This document shows, piece after piece, positions 37,315 to 45,626 of a stretch of DNA of 64,000 nucleotides. This DNA is from Myxococcales bacterium (GTDB lineage Bacteria; Myxococcota_A; Polyangia; Polyangiales; JAFGIB01). Positions within the stretch are counted from its first letter, which is position 1; every line of letters starts with the position of its first letter. A model generated the notes under the pieces. That model searched no databases, was not told the origin of the DNA, and saw nothing but the letters and a program-made list of their open reading frames with translations. The stretch spans positions 62,001 through 126,000 of the forward strand of contig JAOUOP010000004.1 in NCBI GenBank assembly GCA_029880325.1, read 5' to 3'. The position numbers and the translations under genes are program-made.

Positions 37315-37749
37315 TCAGGCGCCAGCGTCGAGACCGTCGACGTCCGTGCACGCGCCCTTGACCTGCGCCGACCCATCCGCGCCGTCGCACACCAGGTCGG
37401 CCGGGCAGTCCTCGCGGCTGGAGCAGGGCAGCCCCCGCGGGTCGGCCCCGGGGGCGGCGCAGTTGCCCAGCGGCATCGGTCCATCGACCAGGACGTTGCA
37501 GAAGCTCTCCGGACATTCGCTGTGCGACTCGCATTTCACGCCGAGAACGTTGGTTTCCGTGGCACCGCTCGGGCCGCTGACCAGGTCTTCGGGCTCGTCA
37601 GGGGAATCGATGGCGTCCTGTGGTGCGACCCCAGCCGAGCCGCCTGTGCCCATGTCGCCGGGGCTGCCGTCCTCGCAGCCCACGGTCTGGCCGGCGGTCA
37701 AAAGCAGCATCAGGGCGAGGGCCGCTCGCAAGTGACATGGCGTGGTCAT
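37315..37749 (-). CDS. Small Cys-module lipoprotein, related to its neighbour
   Basis: 144 residues. The signal sequence ends GQTVGCEDG (Cys25). After a Gly/Asp/Pro-rich linker come two Cys modules, CESHSECPESFCNVLVDGPM and CSSREDCPADLVCDGADGSA, the same CxSxxxCPxxxxC pattern as in the lipoprotein at 36581-37054. The two genes are therefore related and in the same orientation, with about 260 bases between them. It is exported and membrane anchored; its function is unknown. Confidence 0.7.
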   Translation of the reverse strand: MTTPCHLRAALALMLLLTAGQTVGCEDGSPGDMGTGGSAGVAPQDAIDSPDEPEDLVSGPSGATETNVLGVKCESHSECPESFCNVLVDGPMPLGNCAAPGADPRGLPCSSREDCPADLVCDGADGSAQVKGACTDVDGLDAGA

Positions 37750-37909
37750 GGGTGCTTCCTCCGGGGCGGGGCGCCGCCCGACAGCTGGGCCTCAGCATGG
37801 CATGAACGGGGCCCAAAAGCCGGCCCTGAGGCCATCGCACGGCAAGAATCGAGAGCATTCAGGAACTCGATTTCCGGGTGTACCCGGATGGCATGCTAGG
37901 CTGAAGCCC

Positions 37910-38626
37910 GTGGCCGAGCTCTCCGAAGCGCAGCTCCGGCTGGTCTATTCGCTGCTCAAACCGGCGGTGCGGGCGGCGGCCCGCTTTCACGTGCCGATGC
38001 GCACGCTCTCGGAGCTGCTGCGCCTGTGCTACTTCGAGGTGCTGAGCCACGACGGCTTGAGCCAGCGCGAGATCGGCGAACGCTTTGGGCAGACGCCGCG
38101 CCACATGCGCAGCCTGGCGTCCCGGCTGCGCGGGGACTTCTTCGCGGCCGAGCAGCAGGTGGGCGTGGTGCGCGAGGCGGAGAACCTGATCGCCACCCAT
38201 CGACCCACCGCGCAGGAGCTGGTCGAGCTGATGCCCGGCAATGACGCCGACGAGGTGCTGCGTGCGGTCGAGACGCTGGAAAGGGAGCAGCGGGTCCAGC
38301 GCGACGAGGCCGGCCGCCTGCAGCTACCGGCCCGCTACACCGTGCTGGCGTCGGACTCCTTTCACCACCGCATCGACGCCCTCAACCACTTCCTGGACGG
38401 CGTCTTCCGCGCCCTCATGCAGCGCATGGTCTTCGACGAGCGCCAAGGCACGATGATCAAGACCATCAGCTTCAGCGCCTTGCCCGCCTCGTTGCAGGCC
38501 TTCGTGGAACGCTTCGAGGGCGAGCTGAGGCGCCAGATCGCCGACCTGGAGGAAGAGGCCGAGTTCGCCGGCGAGACCGAAAGTCGCTACACGCTCGGCG
38601 TGACCCTGGCCCGTCGCGACGACTGA
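37910..38626 (+). CDS. Helix-turn-helix protein of unknown role
   Basis: 238 residues from a GTG at 37910. Near the N-terminus is a sigma-like HTH: LCYFEVLSHDGLSQREIGER followed by FGQTPRHMRSLASRLRGDFF. A second, winged-helix-like segment follows (PTAQELVELMPGNDADEVLR, then VETLEREQRVQRDEAGRLQL). The C-terminal part is helical, ending in an acidic coiled-coil-like stretch (LRRQIADLEEEAEFAGETES). It looks like a DNA-binding regulator with a long alpha-helical effector region. No family name comes to mind. It ends 12 bases before the GNAT frame. Confidence 0.65.
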   Translation: MAELSEAQLRLVYSLLKPAVRAAARFHVPMRTLSELLRLCYFEVLSHDGLSQREIGERFGQTPRHMRSLASRLRGDFFAAEQQVGVVREAENLIATHRPTAQELVELMPGNDADEVLRAVETLEREQRVQRDEAGRLQLPARYTVLASDSFHHRIDALNHFLDGVFRALMQRMVFDERQGTMIKTISFSALPASLQAFVERFEGELRRQIADLEEEAEFAGETESRYTLGVTLARRDD

Positions 38627-38638
38627 ACCCGTTCTCCG

Positions 38639-39145
38639 ATGGGTCCGGTACTGCTCGCGTTGGGCTATGCGCCCGTCGATCCGGTTCCGGTGATGGTGCT
38701 CGGTCCCCTCCTCGGGGTGGACTTTTGCGTGGACGGCTTGGAGCTAGAGCGCGTCGAGGACGTGACGGCGCTCGCCGAGTTCGGCGAGACCGCCTTCGAG
38801 ACCTTCGGTTTTCCGGTCGAGGTCGCGCCAGTGGCAATGACGGAGGACCTGCTCGTGTGTCCGGAGATCGAGCTTTATCTCGGGCGCTTGGACGGCGTGC
38901 CCGTGTGTTGCTCGATGCTCCTGGTCACCGGGGATGTGGCCGGCATCTACTGGGTCGGCGTCCGCGAAGGGCAGCGGCGGAAGGGGCTCGGTGCGGCGGT
39001 CACCGCCCACGCCGTCAATGCCGGGCGCGCCCGAGGCTGTGCCGTGGCGACCTTGCAAGCATCGGCCATGGGCGCCCCGGTTTACACCCGCATGGGCTTT
39101 GAGACCGTTCGGCGCTATCTGGGCTTCGATTTGGCTACTAGTTAA
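38639..39145 (+). CDS. GNAT acetyltransferase, probably N-terminally truncated
   Basis: 168 residues. The C-terminal GNAT core is complete: IELYLGRLDGVPVCCSMLLV, then the acetyl-CoA loop VREGQRRKGLGAAVTAHAVN (RxxGxG/A) and APVYTRMGFETVRRYLGF. The N-terminus MGPVLLALGYAPVDPVPVMV resembles a point already about 70 residues into the usual two-part GNATs of this kind (the ...L...GF..D.PGM segment). The first domain is thus missing or never present. It begins only 12 bases after the previous stop without a good RBS. The reaction would be acetyl transfer to an amine; the substrate is unknown. Confidence 0.62.
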   Translation: MGPVLLALGYAPVDPVPVMVLGPLLGVDFCVDGLELERVEDVTALAEFGETAFETFGFPVEVAPVAMTEDLLVCPEIELYLGRLDGVPVCCSMLLVTGDVAGIYWVGVREGQRRKGLGAAVTAHAVNAGRARGCAVATLQASAMGAPVYTRMGFETVRRYLGFDLATS

Positions 39146-39393
39146 TGCTGCTGGGTCATTTGCCGGCGGCGGTCGACCCCCGGTGTGGTGCCTTCGGTGC
39201 TGAGGATGGCGCCGCCGCTGCCCAGCCTGCCGCCCATGTCGACGATGTTTGCCTGGTACTTCTCGCGCCAGGCGTTGAACTTGGCGTACATCTCCTGCAT
39301 CTGCGCCGGCGAGGGCTTTTCGCCGCCGCCGCCACCCTGACCCGCGCTTGCGGGCTGGCTACGGCGAATGCAGAGGTATTTCTTGTCGGGCAT
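39142..39393 (-). pseudogene. YCII-related protein, C-terminus replaced
   Basis: 83 residues. Residues 1-67 follow the YCII/DGPF-type pattern: MPDKKYLCIRRSQP, a Gly-rich insert, then QEMYAKFNAWREKYQANIVD and MGGRLGSGGAILSTEGTT. The family normally continues with the DGPFxExKE segment and a final strand; here the frame switches to unrelated PGVDRRRQMTQQH and stops. The 3' third is thus lost at about 39190, close to the end of the opposing GNAT gene (the two overlap by 4 bases). A short RBS-like GAGGA precedes the ATG. Confidence 0.55.
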
Positions 39394-39471
39394 GGGGATC
39401 CTCCTCGAGGTGAATGGGAGTTACCCCACGACGTGCAACCGGGCCGGGATTGGACACCATCGGCGTTTTTT

Positions 39472-40014
39472 TCACGTATCGGGGCTGCTTACCTTGGCGC
39501 CGCAGCTCGGGCAGTGTGGCCAGCCCTCGGCGCGGGCCCGCTCGGCCAGGGGGCTGCCGCAGCAGGGGCCTGAGGCTGGGCCCGCTGGGGAAGAGGGCCG
39601 GTTCTTGCCAAACATGGCCTCCAACTTGGCCTGGGCCTCGGGCGAAATGCGGGCGGCGACGGTGACCTCGCGGGCCGAACCGGTCAGCAGCTTGATGTCG
39701 ATGTCTTCGCTGGCGGCCAGCTGATCGTCGACCTCACGGAACTCGAAGATCGAGGCGCCGATGGCGAGCTGGTCGCCCGGCGATAGCAATGCTTCCTTGA
39801 TCGGCTCGTCGCTCAGATAGGTGCCGTTTTGGCTGGCCAGGTCGCGCACCAGGACGCTGCCATCGTCCAGCTCGAGCACCGCGGCGTGCTTGCGCGAAGC
39901 CTCACGGTCGATCACCTGGATGTCGCACTCGGGTGAGCGGCCGATGAGGGTACGCGGGCCGATGCCGTAGGCGTTGCCCTCCAGGGGACCACTTTTGACG
40001 TAGAGCACCTTCAT
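39472..40014 (-). CDS. FHA-domain protein with C-terminal zinc-ribbon
   Basis: 180 residues. The FHA domain covers about residues 1-95, with the phosphothreonine-binding landmarks GRSPECDIQV, ASRKHAAVLELDDGS and RDLASQNGTYLSDEPI. A helical linker follows, and the C-terminus has two Cys pairs, PCCGSPLAERARAEGWPHCP and SCGAKV, a probable zinc ribbon. FHA proteins read phosphothreonine signals from Ser/Thr kinases, which are abundant in Myxococcota. There is no signal peptide, so it is cytoplasmic. A 295-base non-coding stretch lies upstream. Confidence 0.88.
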   Translation of the reverse strand: MKVLYVKSGPLEGNAYGIGPRTLIGRSPECDIQVIDREASRKHAAVLELDDGSVLVRDLASQNGTYLSDEPIKEALLSPGDQLAIGASIFEFREVDDQLAASEDIDIKLLTGSAREVTVAARISPEAQAKLEAMFGKNRPSSPAGPASGPCCGSPLAERARAEGWPHCPSCGAKVSSPDT

Positions 40015-40231
40015 TCAACGCCATGGTAACAATCCGCGGCGCTGTACGGAAATGATCGACGCGTGGTGTGAGCTGCAGCTCTTTTATCCTACGTTTGGCT
40101 ACGTGACGATCTAACTTACAGTGAGTCCATCGGAGGCGCGGGGCCGGGCTTCAAAGTCGAATGGCTTACTGCGCTAGTGGGCTAATTTTTATGCGTTTTT
40201 GCATGTGTTCATCACCGCTCGCGCAGCGATC

Positions 40232-40268
40232 GGGGCCGCGACCGGGGTGAACATCCGGCCGCGGCCCC
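40232..40268 (-). terminator. GC hairpin after the Tat amidohydrolase gene
   Basis: Arms GGGGCCGCG (40232-40240) and CGCGGCCCC (40260-40268) pair perfectly. The loop adds a CCGG/CCGG pairing. It lies 42 bases beyond the stop of the leftward amidohydrolase gene. There is no T-run, so it is only a candidate. The rest of 40015-40309 holds no gene I can support. Confidence 0.4.
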
Positions 40269-40309
40269 GCCCCCCCCACCACCGGGGCTGGGACTGTCGG
40301 GGGTGGGTC

Positions 40310-42157
40310 TCAGCCGGGCGCGTTGCCCGACCACAAGGCCTTTTCGTGGTTTTCTTGGTCCTGTAGCGCCAGAAACTCTCGGCGCGATCGGGGGCCCCAG
40401 ACCTGGCGGATCATGTCGCGGCGGGGCCCGAACTCCTCGTCCAGCTCCTTGCGCAGGTGCAGCTGGGCGGCGCTCACGTGGTCGGCGTGGCAGCCCTCGA
40501 TGTGGATGCCCTCGCGGATGTTCTGCAGGCGGGCGGCGTTTTGGCCGAGGATCTTCTCCTTGACCGTCGGTGTGAGCGCCGGATAGCCGTACTTCTCCTG
40601 GAACTCTTCGGAGATCTGGAAGCAGCGGAAAGCTTCGATCAGCGGTTGCGGCGAGCCGAACCACAGGCAGTCGGTGCCCCAGACGATGTGGTCCTCGCCC
40701 ACGTGCTTGAGCAGCTTGCCCCAATAGTGCATGGCCTCTTCGTGGCGGTTGGTCATCAAGTTGGGCCAGACGCCGCCGCACTCGGCGTAGACGTGGGTGC
40801 GCACGGGACCGCAGGGGTCGTCCAGGTCGCGGCCATTGGGCCCGATGTTGTTGTCGCGCAGGGACTTGATCAGGCTGTTGACGCCGCGGTCGAGCGGGTA
40901 CAGGGCCTGCACGTCGGGGTCGTCTTCGTCGTAGGGGCCTTCTGGCCAGTTTCCGAAGGGCAGCTGCAGCGGGTCGCAGACCATGGCGTTGGGCGTGCCC
41001 ATGGGTTCCGACGACTGGCCCGTGGCAAGGCCGTGCTCGAAGCCGGAGTGGTAGATCACGAAATAGGCTCCGGGAAACATGCGGGCGGCGGGTCCCACGT
41101 CCATGGGATCGGTGTAGGTGGGGCTGAAGTTGTTGAGCGGGAAGCCCTTGTGCACGCAGAAGATGGGAGCGCCCAGGTCGATGCCCTTTTGAATCATCAT
41201 TGGCCCCACGTCCTGGTGCAGCCAATAGCCTTCGGGCAAGGAGCCGCTGCCCGAGCCCCAGGGCGGGTAGGTCTTCCAGTTGGTGTAGGTTCCGGCCGTG
41301 CGCTCCATCATCGCCAGCTGCACCTCGATGCGGTCGTTGGGCATCACCATGGCGTGCGTGAGGATGCGCCCCGGATACAGCGACTCCAGGTAATCGGCGC
41401 CGCCCTTGAGGTCCTCGTTGCTCAGGGCCGCAAAGCCGTTGGTTCGCGTGCCATCGCTGCCGAGTTGGTAGGAGATGCCCGAGAGCACACCGATGGTGGT
41501 GTCGCTGCCCATCAGGATCTGGTTGATGTACTCGTTGCGGTCGAAGCGCGAAGCGCCCATCACGCCCGGGGTTCGCTGTAGCCAGGGGAAGCGAGCTTCG
41601 GTGATCTGGCCCACGAAGGCATCCAGGCCCAGGGCGCCGATGCGGTTGGTCTCGGGCGTGGCGAAGTGCGACTGCATGTCGATGATCAACTCGCCGCCGC
41701 CACCGAGGCATTGCGCGGCGGCTTCGGGGTCCCGCATGGCCTCGTCGCAGATGGCGTAGCCGCCTGCGTCGCCGCTGGTCGTGCGCGAGGGACTGCCGCC
41801 GGCGCCGCCCGCGCCGCCCGCGCCGCCTGAGCCGCCTGCACCGCCCATGGATGCGGAATCGGGCGCCGCCATGCCGGCCGGGCGCTTGCCGCCAGCGCAG
41901 CCGTTGACCGCGTTGATCACGGCCAGGGTCGTCGCCATGCCACAGGCGCTGGCCAGAAATTCCCGTCGATCGACGCCTTCACGGCGGGAGATCTCCTCGG
42001 CCTTTTCGAAGACCAGCTTGCGGATCAGCTTCTTGCGCTTCGTGTCGGGCCACCAGCCTTCACCGTTGGTCATCGAGCCGCAGGCGATGGGCAGCCTGGC
42101 GGGGGGGTCGGGATCGGTCTTCTTCAAGTTGCGGAGCCACGGCAGGCGTTTGATCAC
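40310..42157 (-). CDS. Exported amidohydrolase (COG2159 family), Tat signal
   Basis: 615 residues. A long N-terminal region leads to a Tat-type signal DRREFLASACGMATTLAVIN ending near NGCAGG, so it may be a Tat lipoprotein. A Gly/Ala/Ser repeat linker (GGAGGSGGAGGAGG) follows. The amidohydrolase domain starts with ELIIDMQSHFATPETN (MQSHF in place of the HxH site), continues with HAMVMPNDRIEVQLAMMERT, FCVHKGFPLNNFSPTYTDPM and YFVIYHSGFEHGLATGQ, and has the late acidic site HIVWGTDCLWFGSPQPLIEA. The family hydrolyses or decarboxylates small carboxylic or amide substrates. The first metal HxH is altered, so metal binding may differ. The substrate is unknown. Confidence 0.78.
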   Translation of the reverse strand: MIKRLPWLRNLKKTDPDPPARLPIACGSMTNGEGWWPDTKRKKLIRKLVFEKAEEISRREGVDRREFLASACGMATTLAVINAVNGCAGGKRPAGMAAPDSASMGGAGGSGGAGGAGGAGGSPSRTTSGDAGGYAICDEAMRDPEAAAQCLGGGGELIIDMQSHFATPETNRIGALGLDAFVGQITEARFPWLQRTPGVMGASRFDRNEYINQILMGSDTTIGVLSGISYQLGSDGTRTNGFAALSNEDLKGGADYLESLYPGRILTHAMVMPNDRIEVQLAMMERTAGTYTNWKTYPPWGSGSGSLPEGYWLHQDVGPMMIQKGIDLGAPIFCVHKGFPLNNFSPTYTDPMDVGPAARMFPGAYFVIYHSGFEHGLATGQSSEPMGTPNAMVCDPLQLPFGNWPEGPYDEDDPDVQALYPLDRGVNSLIKSLRDNNIGPNGRDLDDPCGPVRTHVYAECGGVWPNLMTNRHEEAMHYWGKLLKHVGEDHIVWGTDCLWFGSPQPLIEAFRCFQISEEFQEKYGYPALTPTVKEKILGQNAARLQNIREGIHIEGCHADHVSAAQLHLRKELDEEFGPRRDMIRQVWGPRSRREFLALQDQENHEKALWSGNAPG

Positions 42158-42395
42158 ACATCACCTCCTGGTTGAAAGGAAGACCTCCCCCCCTGCGGGC
42201 AGGGAACTCCCCGCCCGAGACCGGCACGCCTTCGCAGGATCAAACATGGCGCCGTAACTGGTTGGTTGAAAGGTCATCGGGGGGTCGTTGCGGGGCGTTT
42301 CAGGGGGCGTCTCTCGAAGTCGAGACGCCAGGGCTGAGTTCTGCGAGACTACCGGTGGCGACGGGACATCCCGGCACGATCAGGAGAAAACACCA

Positions 42396-43541
42396 ATGCA
42401 ACCGACCGAAGCCCAGCGCGGTATTCGCGACCAGTTTCGCCGCTTCATGACCGAAGAACTCGAAAGGGCCACGCCGGCCTTCGAGCAGGGAAGTGAGCTG
42501 CCCTATGCGCTGATGAGGCGCATGGTCGAAACCCTGGGGCTGGGCGGCAGCGGTGGTGGTGGCGGCGGCGGGTCGGACACGCAAGACAAAGCGGCCGATG
42601 ACCCCGAACTCGCGGCTCTCATGTCCTACGCTCGCACTCAGCTCACAGTGGAGATGTGTCGCGTCAATCCGGGCTTCGCGCTCTCCTTCGGCGCCAGCAC
42701 GGGCCTCTTCGGCAGCAATGTGCGCGGCAAGGGCACCGCCGAGCAGGTGGCTAAATACGCGGGACCGGTGATGCGTTTCGAGAAGATCGGCTGCTGGTGT
42801 CTGACCGAGCCGGGAGCGGGCTCCGACGCCCTGCGCTCGATGAAGACCCGGGCGCGCCGCGACGGTGATGAGTACGTCATCAGTGGTGAAAAGACGTTCG
42901 TCACCAACGCCCCCCACGCCGACTATTTCCTGATCTACGCCAAGAGCGACGACGGTTCGGTCCAGGCCTTCATCGCCGAGCGCGGCGCCCCGGGGCTGAC
43001 CACTTCGGAGCCCTTCAAGAAGATGGGCATGCGCAGCTCACCCACGGGCGCCGTCTACATGGACGAGCTGCGCGTGCCGGCCGACAACCTGCTCGGCGGT
43101 GGGGTCAAGGACCGCGACCACGTGCGCAGCTCCCTGGCCAGCGAGCGCATCGGCCTGGCACTGATGGGCTATGGTATTGCCGAGCGCTGCTTCGAAATCG
43201 CCCTGGACTACGCCAAGACCCACCACCGCAGCGGTCAGCCCATCGGAAACTTCCAGTTGGTGCAGCAGAGGTTGGCCCGCATGTACGTGGCCCTGAGCAA
43301 CGCCCGGCGCATCGTCTATTCGAGTGAGCCGACGAGCGTGCTCGACGCCTGCGCAGGCAAGCTCTACGTGGGCGAGGTGGGCACCCAGGTGGCCATGGAT
43401 GCCATCCACATCCTGGGTGGCAACGGCTACATGGAGGAATACGTGGTCGAGCGCCTGGCGCGCGACGCCAAGTTGGTCGAGATCGGCGGCGGCACCACCG
43501 AGATGCAGATCCTGACCATCGCGCGTCACTTGCTGGCTTGA
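42396..43541 (+). CDS. Acyl-CoA dehydrogenase
   Basis: 381 residues with the full ACAD pattern. The FAD segment is CWCLTEPGAGSDALRSMKTR; YVISGEKTFVTNAPHADYFL and FKKMGMRSSPTGAVYMDELR follow. The C-terminal helical domain has ERIGLALMGYGIAERCFEIA, IGNFQLVQQRLARMYVALSN, and AMDAIHILGGNGYMEEYVVE. The expected catalytic Glu position falls in the last block (EEY). A GGGGGGG tract sits at residues 54-60 in a surface loop. The ATG has AGGAGA upstream. It oxidizes acyl-CoA to the enoyl-CoA and would pass electrons to an ETF; whether it uses the EtfAB of the sulfur operon is unknown. Its end overlaps the opposing regulator gene by 16 bases. Confidence 0.9.
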   Translation: MQPTEAQRGIRDQFRRFMTEELERATPAFEQGSELPYALMRRMVETLGLGGSGGGGGGGSDTQDKAADDPELAALMSYARTQLTVEMCRVNPGFALSFGASTGLFGSNVRGKGTAEQVAKYAGPVMRFEKIGCWCLTEPGAGSDALRSMKTRARRDGDEYVISGEKTFVTNAPHADYFLIYAKSDDGSVQAFIAERGAPGLTTSEPFKKMGMRSSPTGAVYMDELRVPADNLLGGGVKDRDHVRSSLASERIGLALMGYGIAERCFEIALDYAKTHHRSGQPIGNFQLVQQRLARMYVALSNARRIVYSSEPTSVLDACAGKLYVGEVGTQVAMDAIHILGGNGYMEEYVVERLARDAKLVEIGGGTTEMQILTIARHLLA

Positions 43542-44551
43542 CTCTCGTCCAGGCGCATCAGCTGCAGGTTGACCAGCGCCACGCGCTCGGCCGGTCGCGA
43601 CTCGGCGATCACCCGGCGCAGCTCCTGGTAATAGGCAATGTGCAGCTCGCGCAGCCGTTGCCAGCCCTCTTCGGAGACCGTGAAGAGGTTGTAGGAAAAG
43701 AGGTCCTGGCCGCCGGGCTCGAGTTCGGGGAGGCGCTCGAGGCCGACGCCGGCCCAGTGGCGCTTGAGCTTCTGGCTTGCGTCGGGGTTACGGCGGGTGT
43801 CGACGGTTAGTACCTGGGTGACGGCCCAGCGATGATTGCGGCGGGCGATGAGCTTGGAGGCGGAAAGGGCCTCGAGGCACGCCCGTTCGTCTTCGAGCGC
43901 GATGCCCAGGCGCTCGGCGATGAAGCCGTCTTGGTGCCGGCGCAACCTCTTGTAGGCGTCGAGCTCGAGTACGCGCATCACCGCATGGCTCCAGGGCAGC
44001 TCGTAGGCCACGCGGCGCTGGGCTTCGAGCACGGCCCAGGGCTCGCGGGCCTCGGGCAGGCGCGAGGGCTCCACGAAGATGTCGAGGAAGTCGAGCAGCC
44101 TGAGCGAGGTGGCTTCGACCAGGCGCAGCAGGTCCGGCAGCCGCGGCTGGGCCTCGTTCTTGAGCCAGCGCCCCACGCTGACCCGGTTTTTGCTCAGGCG
44201 CCGGCCCAGCTCCACCACCGTCGTGCCCTCCTGCAGGTGCTGGAGCAAGAGCGCCGTGGTGGCCGGGTCGCGGAAGCTCTTGCCGCGCAATTCCTCGGGC
44301 ATGGCGCCGAGGAAGTTGCCGATGCCCGCCTCCAGGTCGATGCCCGCGAGCTCTGCGAGCGTGAAGAAGAGGGCGGCCGTCGGGAAGCGCCGACCCGACT
44401 CCCAGGTGTAGAGCACGTTGCTGGAGCAGTGCAGGCGCCGGCTCAGGGCGGTCTGGGAGCGGCGCCCGCGCATTTCTCGAATTAGCTGTGAGGCCAGGCG
44501 TTCAGGGCGCATCTCGTCAGAATCGTACACCGAGGTACCGATTTGCGCCAT
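43526..44551 (-). CDS. HTH regulator of the TIGR02147/DUF4423 type
   Basis: 341 residues. An XRE-like HTH lies at the N-terminus (LIREMRGRRSQTALSRRLHC; SNVLYTWESGRRFPTAALFF), and a second HTH follows (LQHLQEGTTVVELGRRLSKN; RVSVGRWLKNEAQPRLPDLL). The C-terminal half has FSYNLFTVSEEGWQRLRELH and IAYYQELRRVIAESRPAERV, the region shared by TIGR02147-type proteins of Myxococcota and Fibrobacteres. These are predicted transcriptional regulators of unknown ligand. It is convergent with the acyl-CoA dehydrogenase gene, and its start lies close to the divergent lipoprotein gene, which it may control. Confidence 0.78.
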   Translation of the reverse strand: MAQIGTSVYDSDEMRPERLASQLIREMRGRRSQTALSRRLHCSSNVLYTWESGRRFPTAALFFTLAELAGIDLEAGIGNFLGAMPEELRGKSFRDPATTALLLQHLQEGTTVVELGRRLSKNRVSVGRWLKNEAQPRLPDLLRLVEATSLRLLDFLDIFVEPSRLPEAREPWAVLEAQRRVAYELPWSHAVMRVLELDAYKRLRRHQDGFIAERLGIALEDERACLEALSASKLIARRNHRWAVTQVLTVDTRRNPDASQKLKRHWAGVGLERLPELEPGGQDLFSYNLFTVSEEGWQRLRELHIAYYQELRRVIAESRPAERVALVNLQLMRLDESQASK

Positions 44552-44606
44552 GACATGTCCGTCCGCGTGCTAGCGGGAGACGCCGGCCTTGTCCATAGTG
44601 GTAGCC

Positions 44607-45521
44607 ATGGTGATGACCCGGGCAGCGAGAACTTGGCGGAAGGCGCAGGGCGCGGGGCTGTGGCGTTTTGCAATGGCCTGCCTGCTGTTGTCGCTCGTCT
44701 TGGGGCTTTCGGGGTGCTCGGCCGGCGTTCCCAGCGATGCTCGGAAGGGGCCTGATCCGTCGGTGCTGGGGGGACAGACCGGCGCGCTGATGCCCGATTG
44801 TGGCCTGAGCCCGGCGGGCGGGGAGGCCGATATACTGCCCGGCGGTGGCGCGGGAATCGTGGTTTACACCGATGTGTGCGGCGTGGCTGCGGCCACCGAG
44901 GCCCTGGAGTTGCGCGACGGCTCGGGGATCGCGGTGGACTTCGACCTGGAGCGGCTCGACGACGGCGTGGTGCTCTTGCGGCCGGCGATGGAGCTGCCTC
45001 CGGGCGATTACGAGCTGACGGGTCCCGACGGCATGATCCGGCAGCTGGCCATCGCCGACTCCAAGCCCTTACCCGAGCGCATCGGCCAGCTCGATCAGGT
45101 GGGGGTGGGGTGCGACATCGAGTTTGAGCTGCAGCTCGATCCGAGTCTGCGCGAGTACGTGCCGCTGCTGAAGCTCGACGTGCGCGTCAACGGTGGCGAG
45201 GTCCGTACCTGGATCGACTACGGCACGTTGCCGAGCGAGCCCGGCGGGGACTCCGTGCTGACGCTGCCCAATTGCTTTCCCCGCTGCCTGCGTGATGGCG
45301 TGCATGAGGTGACGGTCGAGGCCAGCCTGGCCGGCGAAGAGGTGGTGCTGCCGCCCGTGAGCGCCGAGGCGCTCGTGGACTGCGCGGAAGCCTCGCGACC
45401 GCTGGCCTGCAGTGCCCGGTCGCCTAGGGAGCGCGCGACGGGCCCGTGGCTGGCGGCGCTCGCGACCGTCGCGCTGGCACTCGGCCGGCGCAGATGCAGG
45501 CGAAGTCGGCCCCCGGGATAA
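44607..45521 (+). CDS. Lipoprotein with MYXO-CTERM-like C-terminal anchor
   Basis: 304 residues. A basic N-terminus and hydrophobic core end at the lipobox LGLSGC (SGCSAG). The middle is beta-rich with PCxxCxx features: GGGAGIVVYTDVCGVAAATE, LPPGDYELTGPDG and CDIEFELQLDPSLREYVPLL. The C-terminus has Cys followed by one membrane helix and an Arg-rich end (PWLAALATVALALGRRRCRR), the layout of MYXO-CTERM sorting signals, although the exact motif is degenerate. A protein with both a lipobox and such a tail is unusual. The start is the ATG at 44607; another lies 6 bases on. It is divergent from the TIGR02147-type gene. Confidence 0.68.
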   Translation: MVMTRAARTWRKAQGAGLWRFAMACLLLSLVLGLSGCSAGVPSDARKGPDPSVLGGQTGALMPDCGLSPAGGEADILPGGGAGIVVYTDVCGVAAATEALELRDGSGIAVDFDLERLDDGVVLLRPAMELPPGDYELTGPDGMIRQLAIADSKPLPERIGQLDQVGVGCDIEFELQLDPSLREYVPLLKLDVRVNGGEVRTWIDYGTLPSEPGGDSVLTLPNCFPRCLRDGVHEVTVEASLAGEEVVLPPVSAEALVDCAEASRPLACSARSPRERATGPWLAALATVALALGRRRCRRSRPPG

Positions 45522-45626
45522 CTCCCAGCCCAGCAGCCGAAGCTCGATCTTGTGCTCGTCCCGCGCCGTTTGCGGACGAGTAAATGGCGCCGTGCGCGCC
45601 GGGGACTTGGAAGAAGGAGAACGACG

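Noticed and set aside
42549-42590. Possible frameshift at the poly-glycine tract of the acyl-CoA dehydrogenase
   Set aside because: The frame continues with correct family motifs on both sides. The GGT/GGC run encodes a surface loop.
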